Part shown: one piece after another, positions 20,554 through 30,470 of the stretch
Layout of the letters: each line of letters opens with the position of its first letter
How positions within the stretch are numbered: the stretch's first letter is position 1
DNA from: Mycolicibacterium hassiacum DSM 44199
GTDB taxonomy: Bacteria; Actinomycetota; Actinomycetes; Mycobacteriales; Mycobacteriaceae
NCBI RefSeq assembly: GCF_900603025.1
Contig: NZ_LR026975.1
Coordinates: 1,922,001-1,986,000 of the forward strand
Direction: 5' to 3'
Length of the DNA: 64,000 bases
Notes under the pieces: model-generated
Databases searched by the model: none
Seen by the model: the letters and a program-made list of their open reading frames with translations, nothing else
Told to the model about the DNA's origin: nothing
Program-made: the position numbers and the translations under genes

Positions 20554-21483
20554 TCACGCGTAGACAAGAGGTTTCAGCAGCTCGGCGACCGCGGTGATGC
20601 CACCCGGCTGGTAACCGTTGAGGTTGGTGACCGGGCTGAGGATCACCCCGTCGACGCCGGCGTCGAGCACCTTGGTCTTGATCTGGTCGACGACCTGCTC
20701 GGGGCTGCCCCACACCGACGACTGCTTGTAGTCGTCGGGAATCAGGTCCCCGCTGACGTTCTCGTCGATAATCGCGACCACCAGCATGCTGGTCTCCAAC
20801 GTGGCCGGATCCCGGCCGATCTCCTCGCACCGCGCCCGGACCACGCCGAGTTTGTGCGACAGCTGGTCAAAACCGGCGATCAGGTTGAGATGGTCGAAGT
20901 ACTTCGCCGCCATCGGGATGGTTTTCTTCTCGCCGCTGCCGCCGATCATCAGCGGGATGTGATCACGCCAACGGGGTTCGGCCATCGCTTCTTTGGTGCG
21001 GTAGTACCGGCCGGTGAACGTCGGGCGCTCGCCCTTGAGCATGGGCAGGATGATCTGCAGCGCCTCGTCGAGCTTCTTGAATCGCTCGGTGAACGTGCCG
21101 AACTCGAAACCGAGGCTTTCGTGTTCCAGCTCGTACCAGCCGGTGCCGATACCGAGGACGGCGCGGCCGTGGCTGATCACGTCCAGGGTGGTGATGGCCT
21201 TGGCCAGCAGCGTGGGATTGCGGTAGGTGTTGCCGGTGACCAGCGTTCCGAGCTGCACGCGTTCGGTGGCGGTGGCCAGCGCGCCCAACGCCGTGTAGGC
21301 CTCGAGCATCGGCTGATCCGGGGTGCCCAGGCCGGGCAGTTGGTAGAAGTGGTCCATCAGGAAGACCGAGTCGAAGCCGGCCGCCTCGGCCTCTCTGGCC
21401 TGGGCGATGACCGTGGGGAAGAGCTGCTCGACGCCGGTGCCGTAGGAGAAGTTGGGGATCTGCAGTCCGAGTTTGATGCTCAC
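20554..21483 (-). CDS. LLM-class F420-dependent oxidoreductase (Rv1855c-like)
   Basis: The ~310-residue luciferase-like TIM-barrel protein has the family segments FDSVFLMDHFYQLPGLG and RAVLGIGTGWYELEHESLGFEFG, plus the C-terminal SPVTNLNGYQPGGITAVAELL tail. In mycobacteria most such proteins use coenzyme F420 rather than FMN; the substrate is unknown. I chose the GTG giving MSIKLGLQIPNFSYG; another in-frame GTG is two codons upstream. It lies downstream of, and in line with, the SDR gene, as in Rv1856c-Rv1855c, so the two probably share a transcript. Confidence 0.85.
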   Translation of the reverse strand: MSIKLGLQIPNFSYGTGVEQLFPTVIAQAREAEAAGFDSVFLMDHFYQLPGLGTPDQPMLEAYTALGALATATERVQLGTLVTGNTYRNPTLLAKAITTLDVISHGRAVLGIGTGWYELEHESLGFEFGTFTERFKKLDEALQIILPMLKGERPTFTGRYYRTKEAMAEPRWRDHIPLMIGGSGEKKTIPMAAKYFDHLNLIAGFDQLSHKLGVVRARCEEIGRDPATLETSMLVVAIIDENVSGDLIPDDYKQSSVWGSPEQVVDQIKTKVLDAGVDGVILSPVTNLNGYQPGGITAVAELLKPLVYA

Positions 21484-21535
21484 GCCCACACGTAACCACA
21501 GATGGGCGGGGCGGTCATCCCCCCGGGACGCCCGA

Positions 21536-22210
21536 CTATGCCCCGAACTCGGTGAGCACGCCCTGGCTCACGTGCAGCGTCTGCCCGGTGATGTGGCGCG
21601 CGGCCGGGGTGGTGAGGAACAGCGCCAGTCGGGAGATCTCGTCGGCCATCGACGGCGGGGTGCGCGTCAGGCCGGGATAGCCGGGCTCGGCGTTGCGGCC
21701 GGCGGCCACCGCGTTGACCGAGATGCCGCGGATGCCGTAGTACTGCGCCTGACCCTCGGTCCAGTTCGACACCGCGGCCTTGATGGCGGCCTCCGCACTG
21801 CCCGGGCGCGGGTATTCCGGCACCACGGTGATGATCGAGCCGCCCGAGCGCAGATGATCACCCAGGATCTGCACCGTCAACACGGCCGACAGCAGCGTCG
21901 TATCCAGCGCGTGCCGCCACGCGGTGGCGTGTTCGGCCAGCGAGTAGGTGCGCGGATCGCCGCCGGTCCAGCGCGGCGCGGGCACGTTGACCAGGGTGTC
22001 GAGATGGTGCGGGAACTGACCGCGCGCCGCCTCCAGGCTCGCCGGGTCGACGTTGTCGACGATGATGGCGTCGACGTCGAGTTCCTTGGCCGCCACCTCC
22101 AGATCGTCGCGGCGGGCGCCGGCGATCACGACCCGGTGTCCCGCGTCGCGGAAGCCTCCCGCGATCGTGCGACCCAGATCGGTGTCGCAGCCGGTGACGA
22201 GCACCTCCAT
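21536..22210 (-). CDS. Short-chain dehydrogenase/reductase family protein (Rv1856c-like)
   Basis: The 224-residue Rossmann protein starts MEVLVTGCDTDLGRTIAGGF, a variant of the TGxxxGxG cofactor motif (TGCDTDLG), and has the NV segment, an ITVVPEYPRPGSAEAA stretch in place of the usual catalytic Ser region, a YYGIRGISVNAVAAG motif and the HITGQTLHVSQGVL C-terminal segment. The YxxxK catalytic pair is not in its normal form, so it may be a binding or atypical reductase. A TACTG-GA-CAGTA palindrome lies 53 bp upstream. Confidence 0.83.
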   Translation of the reverse strand: MEVLVTGCDTDLGRTIAGGFRDAGHRVVIAGARRDDLEVAAKELDVDAIIVDNVDPASLEAARGQFPHHLDTLVNVPAPRWTGGDPRTYSLAEHATAWRHALDTTLLSAVLTVQILGDHLRSGGSIITVVPEYPRPGSAEAAIKAAVSNWTEGQAQYYGIRGISVNAVAAGRNAEPGYPGLTRTPPSMADEISRLALFLTTPAARHITGQTLHVSQGVLTEFGA

Positions 22211-22262
22211 CGCTTGGACCTCCCTGTCGTGTTCGCCGCCGATACGGCGTTCCCCGCCATGT

Positions 22263-22274
22263 TACTGGACAGTA
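22263..22274. promoter_or_regulatory. Short palindrome, possible repressor operator
   Basis: TACTG-GA-CAGTA is a perfect 5-2-5 inverted repeat 53 bp upstream of the SDR start and about 95 bp upstream of modB. Size and position would suit a TetR/GntR-type operator for the divergent promoters; no regulator gene is adjacent. Confidence 0.3.
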
Positions 22275-22368
22275 GCTAGCGGACGAAACGCGGCGCGCCC
22301 ACGTCCGGCGGGTCGGGCCGGGCCGGCGCGCTGTCCGGCGGGCGACCGGTGACCTAGGGTCGGGGCCT

Positions 22369-23181
22369 GTGGCGACGCACCAGCGCACCCCCGCACCGGC
22401 CCCGCCGCGCTGGGTGTACGGGCCCGCGGCGATCGGTGTGGTGTTCCTGGCGCTGCCGCTGGTCGCGGCCGCCGCGAAGGTGGACTGGCCGCGGTTCGGG
22501 TCGCTGGTGACCAGCCCGTCGGCGCTCAGCGCGCTGGGGCTGAGCCTGCGCACCGCGGCCGCCAGCACCGCGCTGTGCCTGCTGTTCGGGGTGCCGCTGG
22601 CGCTGGTGCTGGCCCGCGGCAGCGCCCGGGTGGTGCGGCTGGTGCGGCCGCTGATCCTGCTGCCGCTGGTGCTGCCGCCGGTGGTCGGCGGGGTCGCGCT
22701 GCTCTACGCGTTCGGTCGGCTGGGGCTGATCGGCAGGTACCTGGACGCCGCGGGGATTCAGATCGCGTTCACCACAACCGCGGTGGTGCTGGCCCAGACG
22801 TTCGTGTCGCTGCCGTTCCTGGTCATCTCGCTGGAGGGGGCGGCGCGGTCGGCGGGGGCGGGCTACGAGGCGGTGGCCGCGACCCTGGGGGCGCGCCCGA
22901 ACACGGTGTGGTGGCGGGTGACGTTGCCGCTGCTGGCCCCCGGTCTGATGTCCGGGGCGATCCTGGCGTTCGCCCGCGCCCTGGGCGAGTTCGGCGCCAC
23001 CCTGACGTTCGCCGGGTCCCGGGCCGGGGTGACCCGCACCCTGCCGCTGGAGATCTATCTGCAGCGCGAGAGCGACCCGGACGCGGCGCTGGCGCTGGCG
23101 ATGCTGCTGGTCGCGGTCGCCGCGGTGGTGGTCGTCGGGGTCGGCAGCCGCCGACTGCGCTCCGGGGGGCTGGGGCAGTGA
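22369..23181 (+). CDS. modB: Molybdate ABC transporter permease
   Basis: The 270-residue permease has about five or six membrane helices (first at 20-40, then from 65 onwards) and the binding-protein-dependent transport motif [26 protein letters not shown] at about 165-190. It matches M. tuberculosis ModB (Rv1858). It begins at a GTG ([10 protein letters not shown]) 158 bp from the divergent SDR gene. No molybdate-binding protein gene (modA) lies upstream, unlike Rv1857. The stop overlaps the modC GTG by 4 bp. Confidence 0.92.
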   Translation: MATHQRTPAPAPPRWVYGPAAIGVVFLALPLVAAAAKVDWPRFGSLVTSPSALSALGLSLRTAAASTALCLLFGVPLALVLARGSARVVRLVRPLILLPLVLPPVVGGVALLYAFGRLGLIGRYLDAAGIQIAFTTTAVVLAQTFVSLPFLVISLEGAARSAGAGYEAVAATLGARPNTVWWRVTLPLLAPGLMSGAILAFARALGEFGATLTFAGSRAGVTRTLPLEIYLQRESDPDAALALAMLLVAVAAVVVVGVGSRRLRSGGLGQ

Positions 23182-24272
23182 CGAGAGCCGTCACGGGCCT
23201 GTACCTGCGGGCGGTCGTCGAGGAGCGCGGCGTCGATGTGGAATTCGAGGTGGCTCCCGGCGAGGTGTTGGCGGTGATCGGCCCCAACGGCGCCGGCAAG
23301 TCGACGGCGTTGCACGTCGTCGCCGGGCTGATCCGGCCCGACGCCGGGCAGGTCCGCCTCGGTGCGCGGGTGTTGACCGACACCGCCGCCGGCACCCACG
23401 TGCCCACCCACGACCGGCGGGTGGGGCTGCTGCTGCAGGACCCGCTGCTGTTTCCGCATCTGAGCGTGGCGGCCAACGTGGCGTTCTCACCGCGCAGTTC
23501 GCGGGCGGCCGCGACCCGCTGGCTGGCCGAGGTCGAGGCCGCCGAGCTCGCCGAGCGCAGGCCCCGGCAGCTGTCCGGCGGGCAGGCGCAGCGGGTGGCG
23601 CTGGCGCGCGCGCTGGCCGCCGAGCCGCAGGTGTTGCTGCTCGACGAGCCGATGGCCGGACTGGACGTGGCGGCGGCCGCCGCGATCCGCACGCTGCTGC
23701 GCCGGGTGCTGGCGCGCGACGGGCGCTGCGCGGTGCTGGTGACCCACGACCTGGTCGACGTGCTCACCCTGGCCGATCGGGTGCTGGTGCTGGAGTCCGG
23801 GCGGGTGGCCGAGTGCGGGCCCGCCGCGGCGGTGCTGGCCGGACCGCGCAGCGGGTTCGCGGCCCGGTTCGCCGGGGTGAACCTGGTCCGCGGGGTGGCC
23901 ACCGCGGCGGGGGTGCTGACCACCGACTGGGGGCAGCAGTGGCACGGGACGGCCGACGGTGAACCGGCTGTCGGGCGTCCCGCGGTGGCGGTGTTCCCGC
24001 CCGCCGCCGTCGCGGTGTATCGGGAGCGCCCGCACGGCAGCCCGCGAAACACGGTGGCGGTGACGATCGCCGGGCTCGACGCTCACGGGTCGACGGTGCG
24101 GCTGCGCGGCGCCGACCAGCCCGACGGCGCGCCCGGGCTGGCCGCCGACATCACCGCCGAGGCGGCCGCCGAGTTGCGGCCGGCGCCGGGGGAGCGGGTG
24201 TTCTTCACGGTGAAGGCCCAGGAGGTGCGGCTGCTACCGGGGCCGGACTCCGGCGAGCGGCAGGTGTCGTAA
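23178..24272 (+). CDS. modC: Molybdate ABC transporter ATP-binding protein
   Basis: The 364-residue ATPase has Walker A GPNGAGKS (about residues 35-42), the signature [16 protein letters not shown], Walker [13 protein letters not shown] and the switch His in VLVTHDL. The C-terminal ~70 residues form a TOBE/molybdopterin-binding-like domain ([19 protein letters not shown] onward), typical of ModC. The GTG at 23178 overlaps the modB stop (GTGA), so expression is coupled. Tungstate cannot be excluded as substrate because the binding protein is missing. Confidence 0.93.
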   Translation: MTRAVTGLYLRAVVEERGVDVEFEVAPGEVLAVIGPNGAGKSTALHVVAGLIRPDAGQVRLGARVLTDTAAGTHVPTHDRRVGLLLQDPLLFPHLSVAANVAFSPRSSRAAATRWLAEVEAAELAERRPRQLSGGQAQRVALARALAAEPQVLLLDEPMAGLDVAAAAAIRTLLRRVLARDGRCAVLVTHDLVDVLTLADRVLVLESGRVAECGPAAAVLAGPRSGFAARFAGVNLVRGVATAAGVLTTDWGQQWHGTADGEPAVGRPAVAVFPPAAVAVYRERPHGSPRNTVAVTIAGLDAHGSTVRLRGADQPDGAPGLAADITAEAAAELRPAPGERVFFTVKAQEVRLLPGPDSGERQVS

Positions 24273-24453
24273 CGTTGCCGGCCGCGGCGGCGAAGCAGGG
24301 GGTGAAGCCGGTGCGGTCCGCCGACCGTCAGGCGCGTGATCCGTACCTCCGAACCGGGCCTGCGGCGCCGGAGGCCGCGTGCTGCCAGCAATCAGGCATG
24401 TGCGCGTAGCGCTCGTGTTCGGTGTTCTCAGCAATTTCTCAGGCACGAAACAT

Positions 24454-24468
24454 TGTGAGCAATTCACA
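24454..24468. promoter_or_regulatory. TGTGA-N5-TCACA inverted repeat upstream of apa
   Basis: The dyad TGTGA-GCAAT-TCACA lies 37 bp before the apa ATG, followed by GTCACGCCGGTAACACTG, a direct-repeat-like pair that could suit MtrA. The dyad resembles a CRP/Cmr site but has a 5-bp rather than 6-bp spacer. Regulation is only suggested. Confidence 0.3.
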
Positions 24469-24504
24469 CTTGCGTCACGCCGGTAACACTGTAGTTTCTT
24501 CCCC

Positions 24505-25467
24505 ATGGATCAGCCGGACGCGAAACCCGCACACCGCAAGGGCCTCTCGAAGTCGCTGGTGCTCGCGGCGCTGAGCGGCGCCACGGCGGTGTCGCTCGCC
24601 CTGCCGACGCTGGCGCAGGCGCAGCCGTCACCCTCACCGGAACCCCCGCCGCCGCCGGCGGGCAACACGTTCCTGGAGGGTCCGCCGCCGCCGCCACCCG
24701 CACCGGGGGCGCCGGCCCCGGCGCCCGGTGATCCCGCCGCGCCCGCACCCGCACCCGACCCCAACGCGCCGGCCCCGCCGCCGGAGGAGCCCAACCGGGT
24801 GAACAACGCCGCGGGTGGGCTGAGCTTCCTGGTGCCGGAAGGCTGGGAGGTCAACGACTCCACCCAGCTGTCCTACGGGCAGGCGCTGCTGACCAAGATC
24901 CCGCCGCCGGGCGGTCAGGCACCGACCGACACCAGCGTGCTGCTGGGACGGCTCGACCTGAAGCTGTTCGCGGGCGCGGAGACCGACAACACCAAGGCCG
25001 CCCAGCGGTTGGCGTCGGACATGGGCGAGTTCTTCATGCCGTTCCCCGGCACCAGGATCAACCAGGAGACCGTCCAGCTCGACGCCGACGGGCTGCCGGG
25101 CGTCGCCTCGTACTACGAGGTGAAGTTCACCGATCCCAACAAGCCCAACGGCCAGATCTGGGCCGGTGTGGTCGGCAAGCCGATCGCACCGGGCACCCCG
25201 CGGGGCCAGCGCACCCCGCAACGCTGGTTCGTGGTCTGGCTCGGCACCGCCGACAATCCGGTGCCCAAGGCCGAGGCGGTGGCCCTGGCGCAGTCGATCC
25301 GCCCGTACAGCCCGCCTCCGCCGCCGGCCCCGGATCCCAACGCCCCGGTGCCGCCGCCGGATCCGAACGCGCCGCCGCCGGACCCCAACGCTCCCGGTGG
25401 GCCGCGGGTCGGCGTGCCGGTCCCGGTCGCGCCGGAGGACGCCCCGGGCATGCTGCCCCCGAGCTGA
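24505..25467 (+). CDS. apa: Alanine/proline-rich secreted protein Apa (fibronectin attachment protein)
   Basis: The 320-residue protein has a Sec signal peptide (positively charged residues 8-17, hydrophobic core 18-34, likely cleavage after AQA at 39) followed by Pro/Ala-rich regions at both ends and a folded core from about residue 97 ([18 protein letters not shown]) to 270. This is the layout of mycobacterial Apa/FAP (Rv1860, also called modD), a mannosylated surface glycoprotein that binds fibronectin and host lectins. Its C-terminal tail repeats DPNAPxPPP units, likely O-mannosylation sites. It follows modC with a 232-bp gap that holds its own promoter and is not a molybdate-transport protein. 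Confidence 0.94.
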   Translation: MDQPDAKPAHRKGLSKSLVLAALSGATAVSLALPTLAQAQPSPSPEPPPPPAGNTFLEGPPPPPPAPGAPAPAPGDPAAPAPAPDPNAPAPPPEEPNRVNNAAGGLSFLVPEGWEVNDSTQLSYGQALLTKIPPPGGQAPTDTSVLLGRLDLKLFAGAETDNTKAAQRLASDMGEFFMPFPGTRINQETVQLDADGLPGVASYYEVKFTDPNKPNGQIWAGVVGKPIAPGTPRGQRTPQRWFVVWLGTADNPVPKAEAVALAQSIRPYSPPPPPAPDPNAPVPPPDPNAPPPDPNAPGGPRVGVPVPVAPEDAPGMLPPS

Positions 25468-25485
25468 GCAAGCCTGATAAAGCCG

Positions 25486-25516
25486 AAAGCCGAATCCCTA
25501 CAAGGGGTTCGGCTTT
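25486..25516. terminator. Bidirectional hairpin terminator
   Basis: AAAGCCGAA pairs perfectly with TTCGGCTTT around a loop that itself can pair CCC/GGG. It lies between the convergent apa and small secreted-protein genes and has A and T runs at its two ends, so it can work in both directions. Confidence 0.85.
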
Positions 25517-25542
25517 CGTGCTGGTTCCGGTCCGGCGTCGGG

Positions 25543-25788
25543 TTACGGGCCGACCCGCGGCGGGTTGGCGTCGGCGATGTTCACGATGAAGCAGTTGGTG
25601 CCGCCGAAGCCCAGCACCCCCACGCTCTGGCACCGCTCGAAGTTGCCGTCCGGTCCCACCGGTCCGTCACAGATCTCTCCGCCGCCCCACGGAGTCCAAC
25701 CGGCCTGACATCCCGCGTTCGCCGGCGCTGCGAACGCCAGCCCGCTGGCCCCCAGCGCCGCGACCAGCAGTGCGATCCGCGTCTTCAC
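25543..25788 (-). CDS. Small secreted mycobacterial protein with CDGPV motif
   Basis: The 81-residue protein has a Sec signal peptide (MKTRIALLVAALGASGLAFA, cleavage near ANA at 26) and a 55-residue mature part with four Cys residues and the motif ICDGPVGPDGNFERCQSVG, common in a family of short exported mycobacterial proteins of unknown role. Two disulfides are likely. It is convergent with apa across the shared terminator and takes the place of Rv1861 in the M. tuberculosis order. Confidence 0.8.
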   Translation of the reverse strand: MKTRIALLVAALGASGLAFAAPANAGCQAGWTPWGGGEICDGPVGPDGNFERCQSVGVLGFGGTNCFIVNIADANPPRVGP

Positions 25789-26039
25789 TGTTCACCTCTC
25801 CTCGACGTCGCCACATCGTCCAGGTCATCGGCTCGGCCGACTCGCGTGGCGTTATCTCAAGGTTATTCGGTTGTGACCGGAAGGGAATCGGGGATTTCCC
25901 CACACCTGCTGCGAGTTGCCGAGCCGCACTGCGGTTTCCCCACTGCGATGTCGTCGCCGACGGCCACCGCGTTACCCGACGTTCGGCCCGGACTTTCGGC
26001 CCTAGCCGGACCCCGGCCGGTGAGTCAGGATGAACCACG

Positions 26040-27074
26040 ATGAACGGTGTGACGAACTCCTCGATGAGGGCGTGGCGGGTGGTGCGGCCCGGGCCGATCG
26101 ACACCGGGCCGCTGGAGTCGGCGTCGGTCGACGTGCCCCGGCCGGGGCCGGGGGAGTTGCTGGTCCGGGTGCGGGCCTGTGGCGTGTGCCGCACCGATCT
26201 GCATGTCGCCGAGGGGGATCTGCCGGTGCACCGGCCCGGGGTCGTCCCCGGCCACGAGGTGGTCGGCGAGGTGGTCGAGGTCGGGCCGGCCGGGGATGCG
26301 CCCGCACCGGAGTTCGCGGTCGGCGACCGGGTGGGCATCGCCTGGCTCCGCCACACCTGCGGGGCCTGCCGCTACTGCACGCGCGGCCGGGAGAACCTGT
26401 GTCCGCAGTCCCGCTACACCGGCTGGGACGCCGACGGCGGATACGCCGAATTCGCCACGGTGCCCGCCGCTTACGCGCATCGGCTGCCCGCCGGGTACTC
26501 CGATGAGCAGTTGGCGCCGCTGCTGTGCGCGGGCATCATCGGCTACCGCGCGCTGCAGCGGGCGGCGCTGCCGCCGGGCGGGCGGCTGGGTATCTACGGG
26601 TTCGGTGGCAGTGCCCACCTCACCGCCCAGGTGGCGCTCGCGCAGGGCGCGGAGGTGCACGTGATGACGCGCGGTGAGCGGGCCCGGCAACTGGCGCTGG
26701 AACTGGGTGCGGCCTCGGCACAGGGTCCCGCCGACCCGCCCCCGGTGCCGCTGGACTCGGCGATCCTGTTCGCGCCGGTCGGCGATCTGGTGCTGCCCGC
26801 GCTCGAGGCGCTCGATCGCGGCGGCACGTTGGCGATCGCGGGCATCCACCTCACCGACATCCCGCAGTTGAACTACCAGCGGCACCTGTTCCAGGAACGC
26901 CAGGTGCGGTCGGTGACGTCGAACACCCGCGAGGACGCGCGCGAGTTCCTGGCGTTCGCCGAACGTCACCGGATCGAGGTGACTAGCCCGGTGTATCCGC
27001 TCGACGCGGCCGACCGGGCCCTCGCCGACCTCGCCGCGGGCCGGATCGCCGGCGCCGCCGTGCTCGTCGTCTGA
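26040..27074 (+). CDS. adhA: Zinc-dependent alcohol dehydrogenase
   Basis: The 344-residue medium-chain dehydrogenase has the catalytic-zinc Cys in [11 protein letters not shown] (about residues 47-57), His in PGHEVVGEV, the four-Cys structural zinc site [15 protein letters not shown] (about 103-117), and the coenzyme motif [17 protein letters not shown]. It would interconvert alcohols and aldehydes with NAD(H). The position after apa matches M. tuberculosis AdhA (Rv1862). The ATG at 26040 is used; an in-frame ATG eight codons later (MRAWRV) is also possible. Confidence 0.92.
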   Translation: MNGVTNSSMRAWRVVRPGPIDTGPLESASVDVPRPGPGELLVRVRACGVCRTDLHVAEGDLPVHRPGVVPGHEVVGEVVEVGPAGDAPAPEFAVGDRVGIAWLRHTCGACRYCTRGRENLCPQSRYTGWDADGGYAEFATVPAAYAHRLPAGYSDEQLAPLLCAGIIGYRALQRAALPPGGRLGIYGFGGSAHLTAQVALAQGAEVHVMTRGERARQLALELGAASAQGPADPPPVPLDSAILFAPVGDLVLPALEALDRGGTLAIAGIHLTDIPQLNYQRHLFQERQVRSVTSNTREDAREFLAFAERHRIEVTSPVYPLDAADRALADLAAGRIAGAAVLVV

Positions 27075-27086
27075 TCCCCCGGAGTC

Positions 27087-27848
27087 CTACACCGACAGGT
27101 GCCACACCAGCGCGGCGGCCAGCGCCCCCAGGCCGTTGAGCGACCAGTGCAGCGCGATCGGCGCCAACAGGCTGCCGCTGCGGCGGCGCAGCCAGTCGAA
27201 GACGATCCCGGCCACCCCGGTGGCGATCACCGCGAGCACCACCCCGGCCACAGTGCCGGCCACCCCACCGCCGAACAGCTTGGTGAACCCGACGTTGCTG
27301 CTGGTCAGTCCCAGCGAGGTGGCGACGTGCCAGAGTCCGAACAGCAGTGACCCGGCGGCCACCACGCCGCGGAAACCCCAGGCCCGGTGCAGCGCACCGT
27401 GCAGCACCCCGCGGAACGCGAGCTCCTCGGGGATCACGGTCTGCAACGGGATGATGATCATCGAGGCGACCAGCGCACCGGACAGCGTCGCGTAGTTGTT
27501 GTTCATGAACAGCGGCCGCGTCCACGGCAGCAGCGCCCCGACGGCGATCACCACCAGCACCAGCCCCACCGCGCCGATCGCGTAGCCCGCGCCGGAGCGC
27601 CAGTGTTCCCGGCCCAGCCCCAGGTCCGTCCAGTCCAGCCCGCGCCACCGCATCAGCAGCACCAGCCCGATCGCCGCGGCGGGCACCGTCGCGATGCTGG
27701 CCCACGGCGTGGTGAAGTGCGCGATGAGATTGGTCAGCGCCAGCACCACCACGACCACACCGATGTCGAGGTAGGTGCGGAATCGGTGCAGTGCGGTGAG
27801 TTGTTCGACCACCGGATGGGGGCGGTCGAGGACCGCTGTGTCAGACAC
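27087..27848 (-). CDS. CPBP-family intramembrane protease (Rv1863c-like)
   Basis: The 253-residue polytopic protein has about six membrane helices and the CPBP (CAAX protease/bacteriocin-processing) motifs: EELAFRGVLHGAL (paired Glu plus Arg) and, 20 residues on, LLFGLWHVATS with the catalytic His. A second conserved pattern around GVAGTVAGVVLAVIATGVAGIVFDWLRRRSG closes the domain. The GTG at 27848 gives MSDTAVLDRPHP. It is 11 bp downstream of the phosphoketolase gene and may share its transcript. Its substrate is unknown. Confidence 0.85.
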   Translation of the reverse strand: MSDTAVLDRPHPVVEQLTALHRFRTYLDIGVVVVVLALTNLIAHFTTPWASIATVPAAAIGLVLLMRWRGLDWTDLGLGREHWRSGAGYAIGAVGLVLVVIAVGALLPWTRPLFMNNNYATLSGALVASMIIIPLQTVIPEELAFRGVLHGALHRAWGFRGVVAAGSLLFGLWHVATSLGLTSSNVGFTKLFGGGVAGTVAGVVLAVIATGVAGIVFDWLRRRSGSLLAPIALHWSLNGLGALAAALVWHLSV

Positions 27849-27859
27849 AACTGTCCACT

Positions 27860-30289
27860 CTACCGGGCCTCCTCGCTGCGGCCGTCCTGCGAACGCGACG
27901 GCGCGCGGTGGTTCGGATCCCAGGTCCAGCCCGAGATCGCGGGATCGTCCTGGCCGTGCTCGCGGGTGTAGCGCCGGGCCGCCAGCCGGGCGTCGACCAT
28001 CCGCTGGCGCAGCAGCGCCGCGCGAGTGCCCAGGCCCTCGACCCGGTCGATCACGTCGAGCACCAGATGGAACCGGTCCAGATCGTTGAGCATCACCATG
28101 TCGAACGGTGTGGTGGTGGTGCCGCGCTCCTTGAACCCGCGCACGTGGATGTTCGCGTGATTGGTGCGCCGGTAGGTCAGCCGGTGGATCAACCACGGAT
28201 AGCCGTGGTAGGCGAAGATGACCGGCTTGTCGGCGGTGAACAGCGCGTCGAACTCGCGGTCGGACAACCCGTGCGGATGTTCGGTGTCGGGCTGCAGGCG
28301 CATGATGTCCACGACGTTGACCACCCGCACCCGCAGGTCGGGCAGTTCACGGCGGAGGATGTCGGCGGCGGCCAGCGTCTCCAGCGTGGGGATGTCCCCG
28401 GCGCAGGCCAGCACGACGTCGGGTTCGCCGTTCGGGGCGGTCGAGGCCCACTCCCAGATGCCCAGCCCGCGGGCGCAGTGCGCGACCGCGGCGTCCATGT
28501 CCAGGTAGGCCAGCGCGGGCTGTTTGCCGGCGACGATCACGTTGACGTAGTCGCGGCTGCGCAGACAGTGGTCGGTGACCGACAGCAGGGTGTTGGCGTC
28601 CGGTGGCAGATAAACCCGCACCACCTCGGGGCGCTTGTTGGCCACGTGGTCGATGAAACCCGGGTCCTGATGCGAGGCGCCGTTGTGGTCCTGGCGCCAG
28701 ACATGGCTTGTCAGAAGGTAGTTCAGCGACGCGATGGGTCGGCGCCAGGGCAGCTCGCGGTTGCGGATCAACCACTTGCAGTGCTGGTTGAGCATCGAGT
28801 CGACGATGTGCACGAACGCCTCGTAACAGTTGAACAGGCCGTGCCGGCCGGTCAGCAGGTAGCCCTCCAGCCAGCCCTGGCACAGGTGCTCGGACAGCAC
28901 CTCCATGACGCGGCCGTCCGGGGCCAGGTTCTCGTCGTCGGGTCCGGTGCCGGCCAGCCAGGTCTTGTCAGTGGCCTCGAACACCGCCGAGAGCCGGTTC
29001 GAGGCGGTCTCGTCGGGGCCAATCAACCGGAACCGGTCCGGATTGCGGGCGATGACGTCGCGCAGGTAGGCGCCCAGCACCCGGGTGGCCTCGACGGTCT
29101 CGGTCGCGGGCCGGGCGACCTCGACGGCGTAGTCGGTGAAGTCGGGCAGGTCCAGGTCGCGCAGCAGCAGGCCGCCGTTGGCGTGCGGGTTGGCGCTCAT
29201 CCGGCGCTCGCCGACCGGCATCAGTTCGCGCAGCTGCGGTCGCGGCGCGCCGGTGTCGTCGAACAGCTCCTCGGGCCGGTAGCCGCGCAGCCAGGCCTCC
29301 AGCTGGGCGCGGTGTTCGGGGTCGGTGCGGGTCTGCGCCAGCGGCACCTGGTGCGAACGCCAGGTGCCCTCCACCTTGTCGCCGTCCACCTCGCGCGGCC
29401 CGGTCCAGCCCTTCGGGGTGCGCAGCACGATCATCGGCCACACCGGGCGGCCGCGTTCGCCGTCCAGCCGGGCGGCCCGCTGGATGGCGGCGATCTGGTC
29501 GAACGCCTCGTCGAGAGCGGTGGCCAGCTGCTGGTGTACCGCGGCGGGATCGTCGCCGGCCACGGTGATGGGCCGGTAGCCGTAGCCGACGAACAGCGCC
29601 TCCAGCTCCTCCTGCGGGATGCGGCTCAGCACCGTCGGGTTGGCGATCTTGTACCCGTTGAGGTGCAGGATCGGCAGTACCGCCCCGTCGGTGACCGGGT
29701 TGAGGAACTTGTTGGAGTGCCAGCTGGCCGCCAGCGGGCCGGTCTCGGCTTCGCCGTCGCCCACCACGCACGCCACAATCAGGTCCGGGTTGTCCAGCGC
29801 GGCGCCGAAGGCGTGCGCCAGCGCATAGCCGAGCTCGCCGCCCTCGTGGATCGAGCCCGGGGTCTCGGCCGCCGCGTGGCTGGGAATGCCTCCGGGAAAC
29901 GAGAACTGGCGGAACAGCTTTCGCATCCCGTCCACATCCTGGGTAACCGCCGGGTACACCTCGCTGTAGGTGCCCTCGAGATAGGCGTTGGCCACCATGG
30001 CCGGACCGCCGTGGCCCGGGCCGCAGACGTAGACGACGTTGACGTCCCGGTCACGGATCACCCGGTTCAGGTGGGCGTAGACGAGGTTGAGTCCCGGGGT
30101 GGTGCCCCAGTGTCCGAGCAGGCGTGGTTTGACGTGCTCGGGCCGCAGCGGCTCGCTCAGCAGCGGGTTGTCCAGCAGGTAGATCTGGCCGACCGACAGA
30201 TAGTTCGCGGCGCGCCAGTAGGCGTCCACGAGGTCCAGTTCCCGGTCCGACAGCGTCGGGGCGAGCGTCTTCGCGGTCATGTAGCCCAT
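27860..30289 (-). CDS. xfp: Xylulose-5-P/fructose-6-P phosphoketolase
   Basis: The 809-residue thiamine-diphosphate enzyme splits xylulose 5-phosphate or fructose 6-phosphate with phosphate to acetyl phosphate plus an aldose phosphate. Family motifs are clear: [20 protein letters not shown] near residue 57, the [21 protein letters not shown] stretch, [19 protein letters not shown] for the TPP/Mg site, and the [14 protein letters not shown] loop. The ATG at 30289 has a GAGGAC site. No acetate kinase or phosphotransacetylase gene is adjacent. It is not part of the M. tuberculosis gene order and may be a later arrival. Confidence 0.95.
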   Translation of the reverse strand: MGYMTAKTLAPTLSDRELDLVDAYWRAANYLSVGQIYLLDNPLLSEPLRPEHVKPRLLGHWGTTPGLNLVYAHLNRVIRDRDVNVVYVCGPGHGGPAMVANAYLEGTYSEVYPAVTQDVDGMRKLFRQFSFPGGIPSHAAAETPGSIHEGGELGYALAHAFGAALDNPDLIVACVVGDGEAETGPLAASWHSNKFLNPVTDGAVLPILHLNGYKIANPTVLSRIPQEELEALFVGYGYRPITVAGDDPAAVHQQLATALDEAFDQIAAIQRAARLDGERGRPVWPMIVLRTPKGWTGPREVDGDKVEGTWRSHQVPLAQTRTDPEHRAQLEAWLRGYRPEELFDDTGAPRPQLRELMPVGERRMSANPHANGGLLLRDLDLPDFTDYAVEVARPATETVEATRVLGAYLRDVIARNPDRFRLIGPDETASNRLSAVFEATDKTWLAGTGPDDENLAPDGRVMEVLSEHLCQGWLEGYLLTGRHGLFNCYEAFVHIVDSMLNQHCKWLIRNRELPWRRPIASLNYLLTSHVWRQDHNGASHQDPGFIDHVANKRPEVVRVYLPPDANTLLSVTDHCLRSRDYVNVIVAGKQPALAYLDMDAAVAHCARGLGIWEWASTAPNGEPDVVLACAGDIPTLETLAAADILRRELPDLRVRVVNVVDIMRLQPDTEHPHGLSDREFDALFTADKPVIFAYHGYPWLIHRLTYRRTNHANIHVRGFKERGTTTTPFDMVMLNDLDRFHLVLDVIDRVEGLGTRAALLRQRMVDARLAARRYTREHGQDDPAISGWTWDPNHRAPSRSQDGRSEEAR

Positions 30290-30470
30290 CTTCGTCCTCG
30301 GGCGGGTCCGCCATTCGTCGTTGCCGGAATCCGCCTGCTCGGGGGTGCGTGGTTCGCATACCCGATCGGGCGGGCGTCACGCCCGCGCCGGGGGACGATC
30401 CGTCCGGCGCATATCCTTGACCCGGTCGCCGGCCGGGCTGCCGGGCCGGCCCGCACCCAGAAAGGACACG

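Noticed and set aside
24505..25467. Calling the apa product a molybdate-binding protein because of the old name modD
   Set aside because: It has a Pro/Ala-rich secreted layout without a periplasmic binding fold and is the known fibronectin-attachment glycoprotein type.
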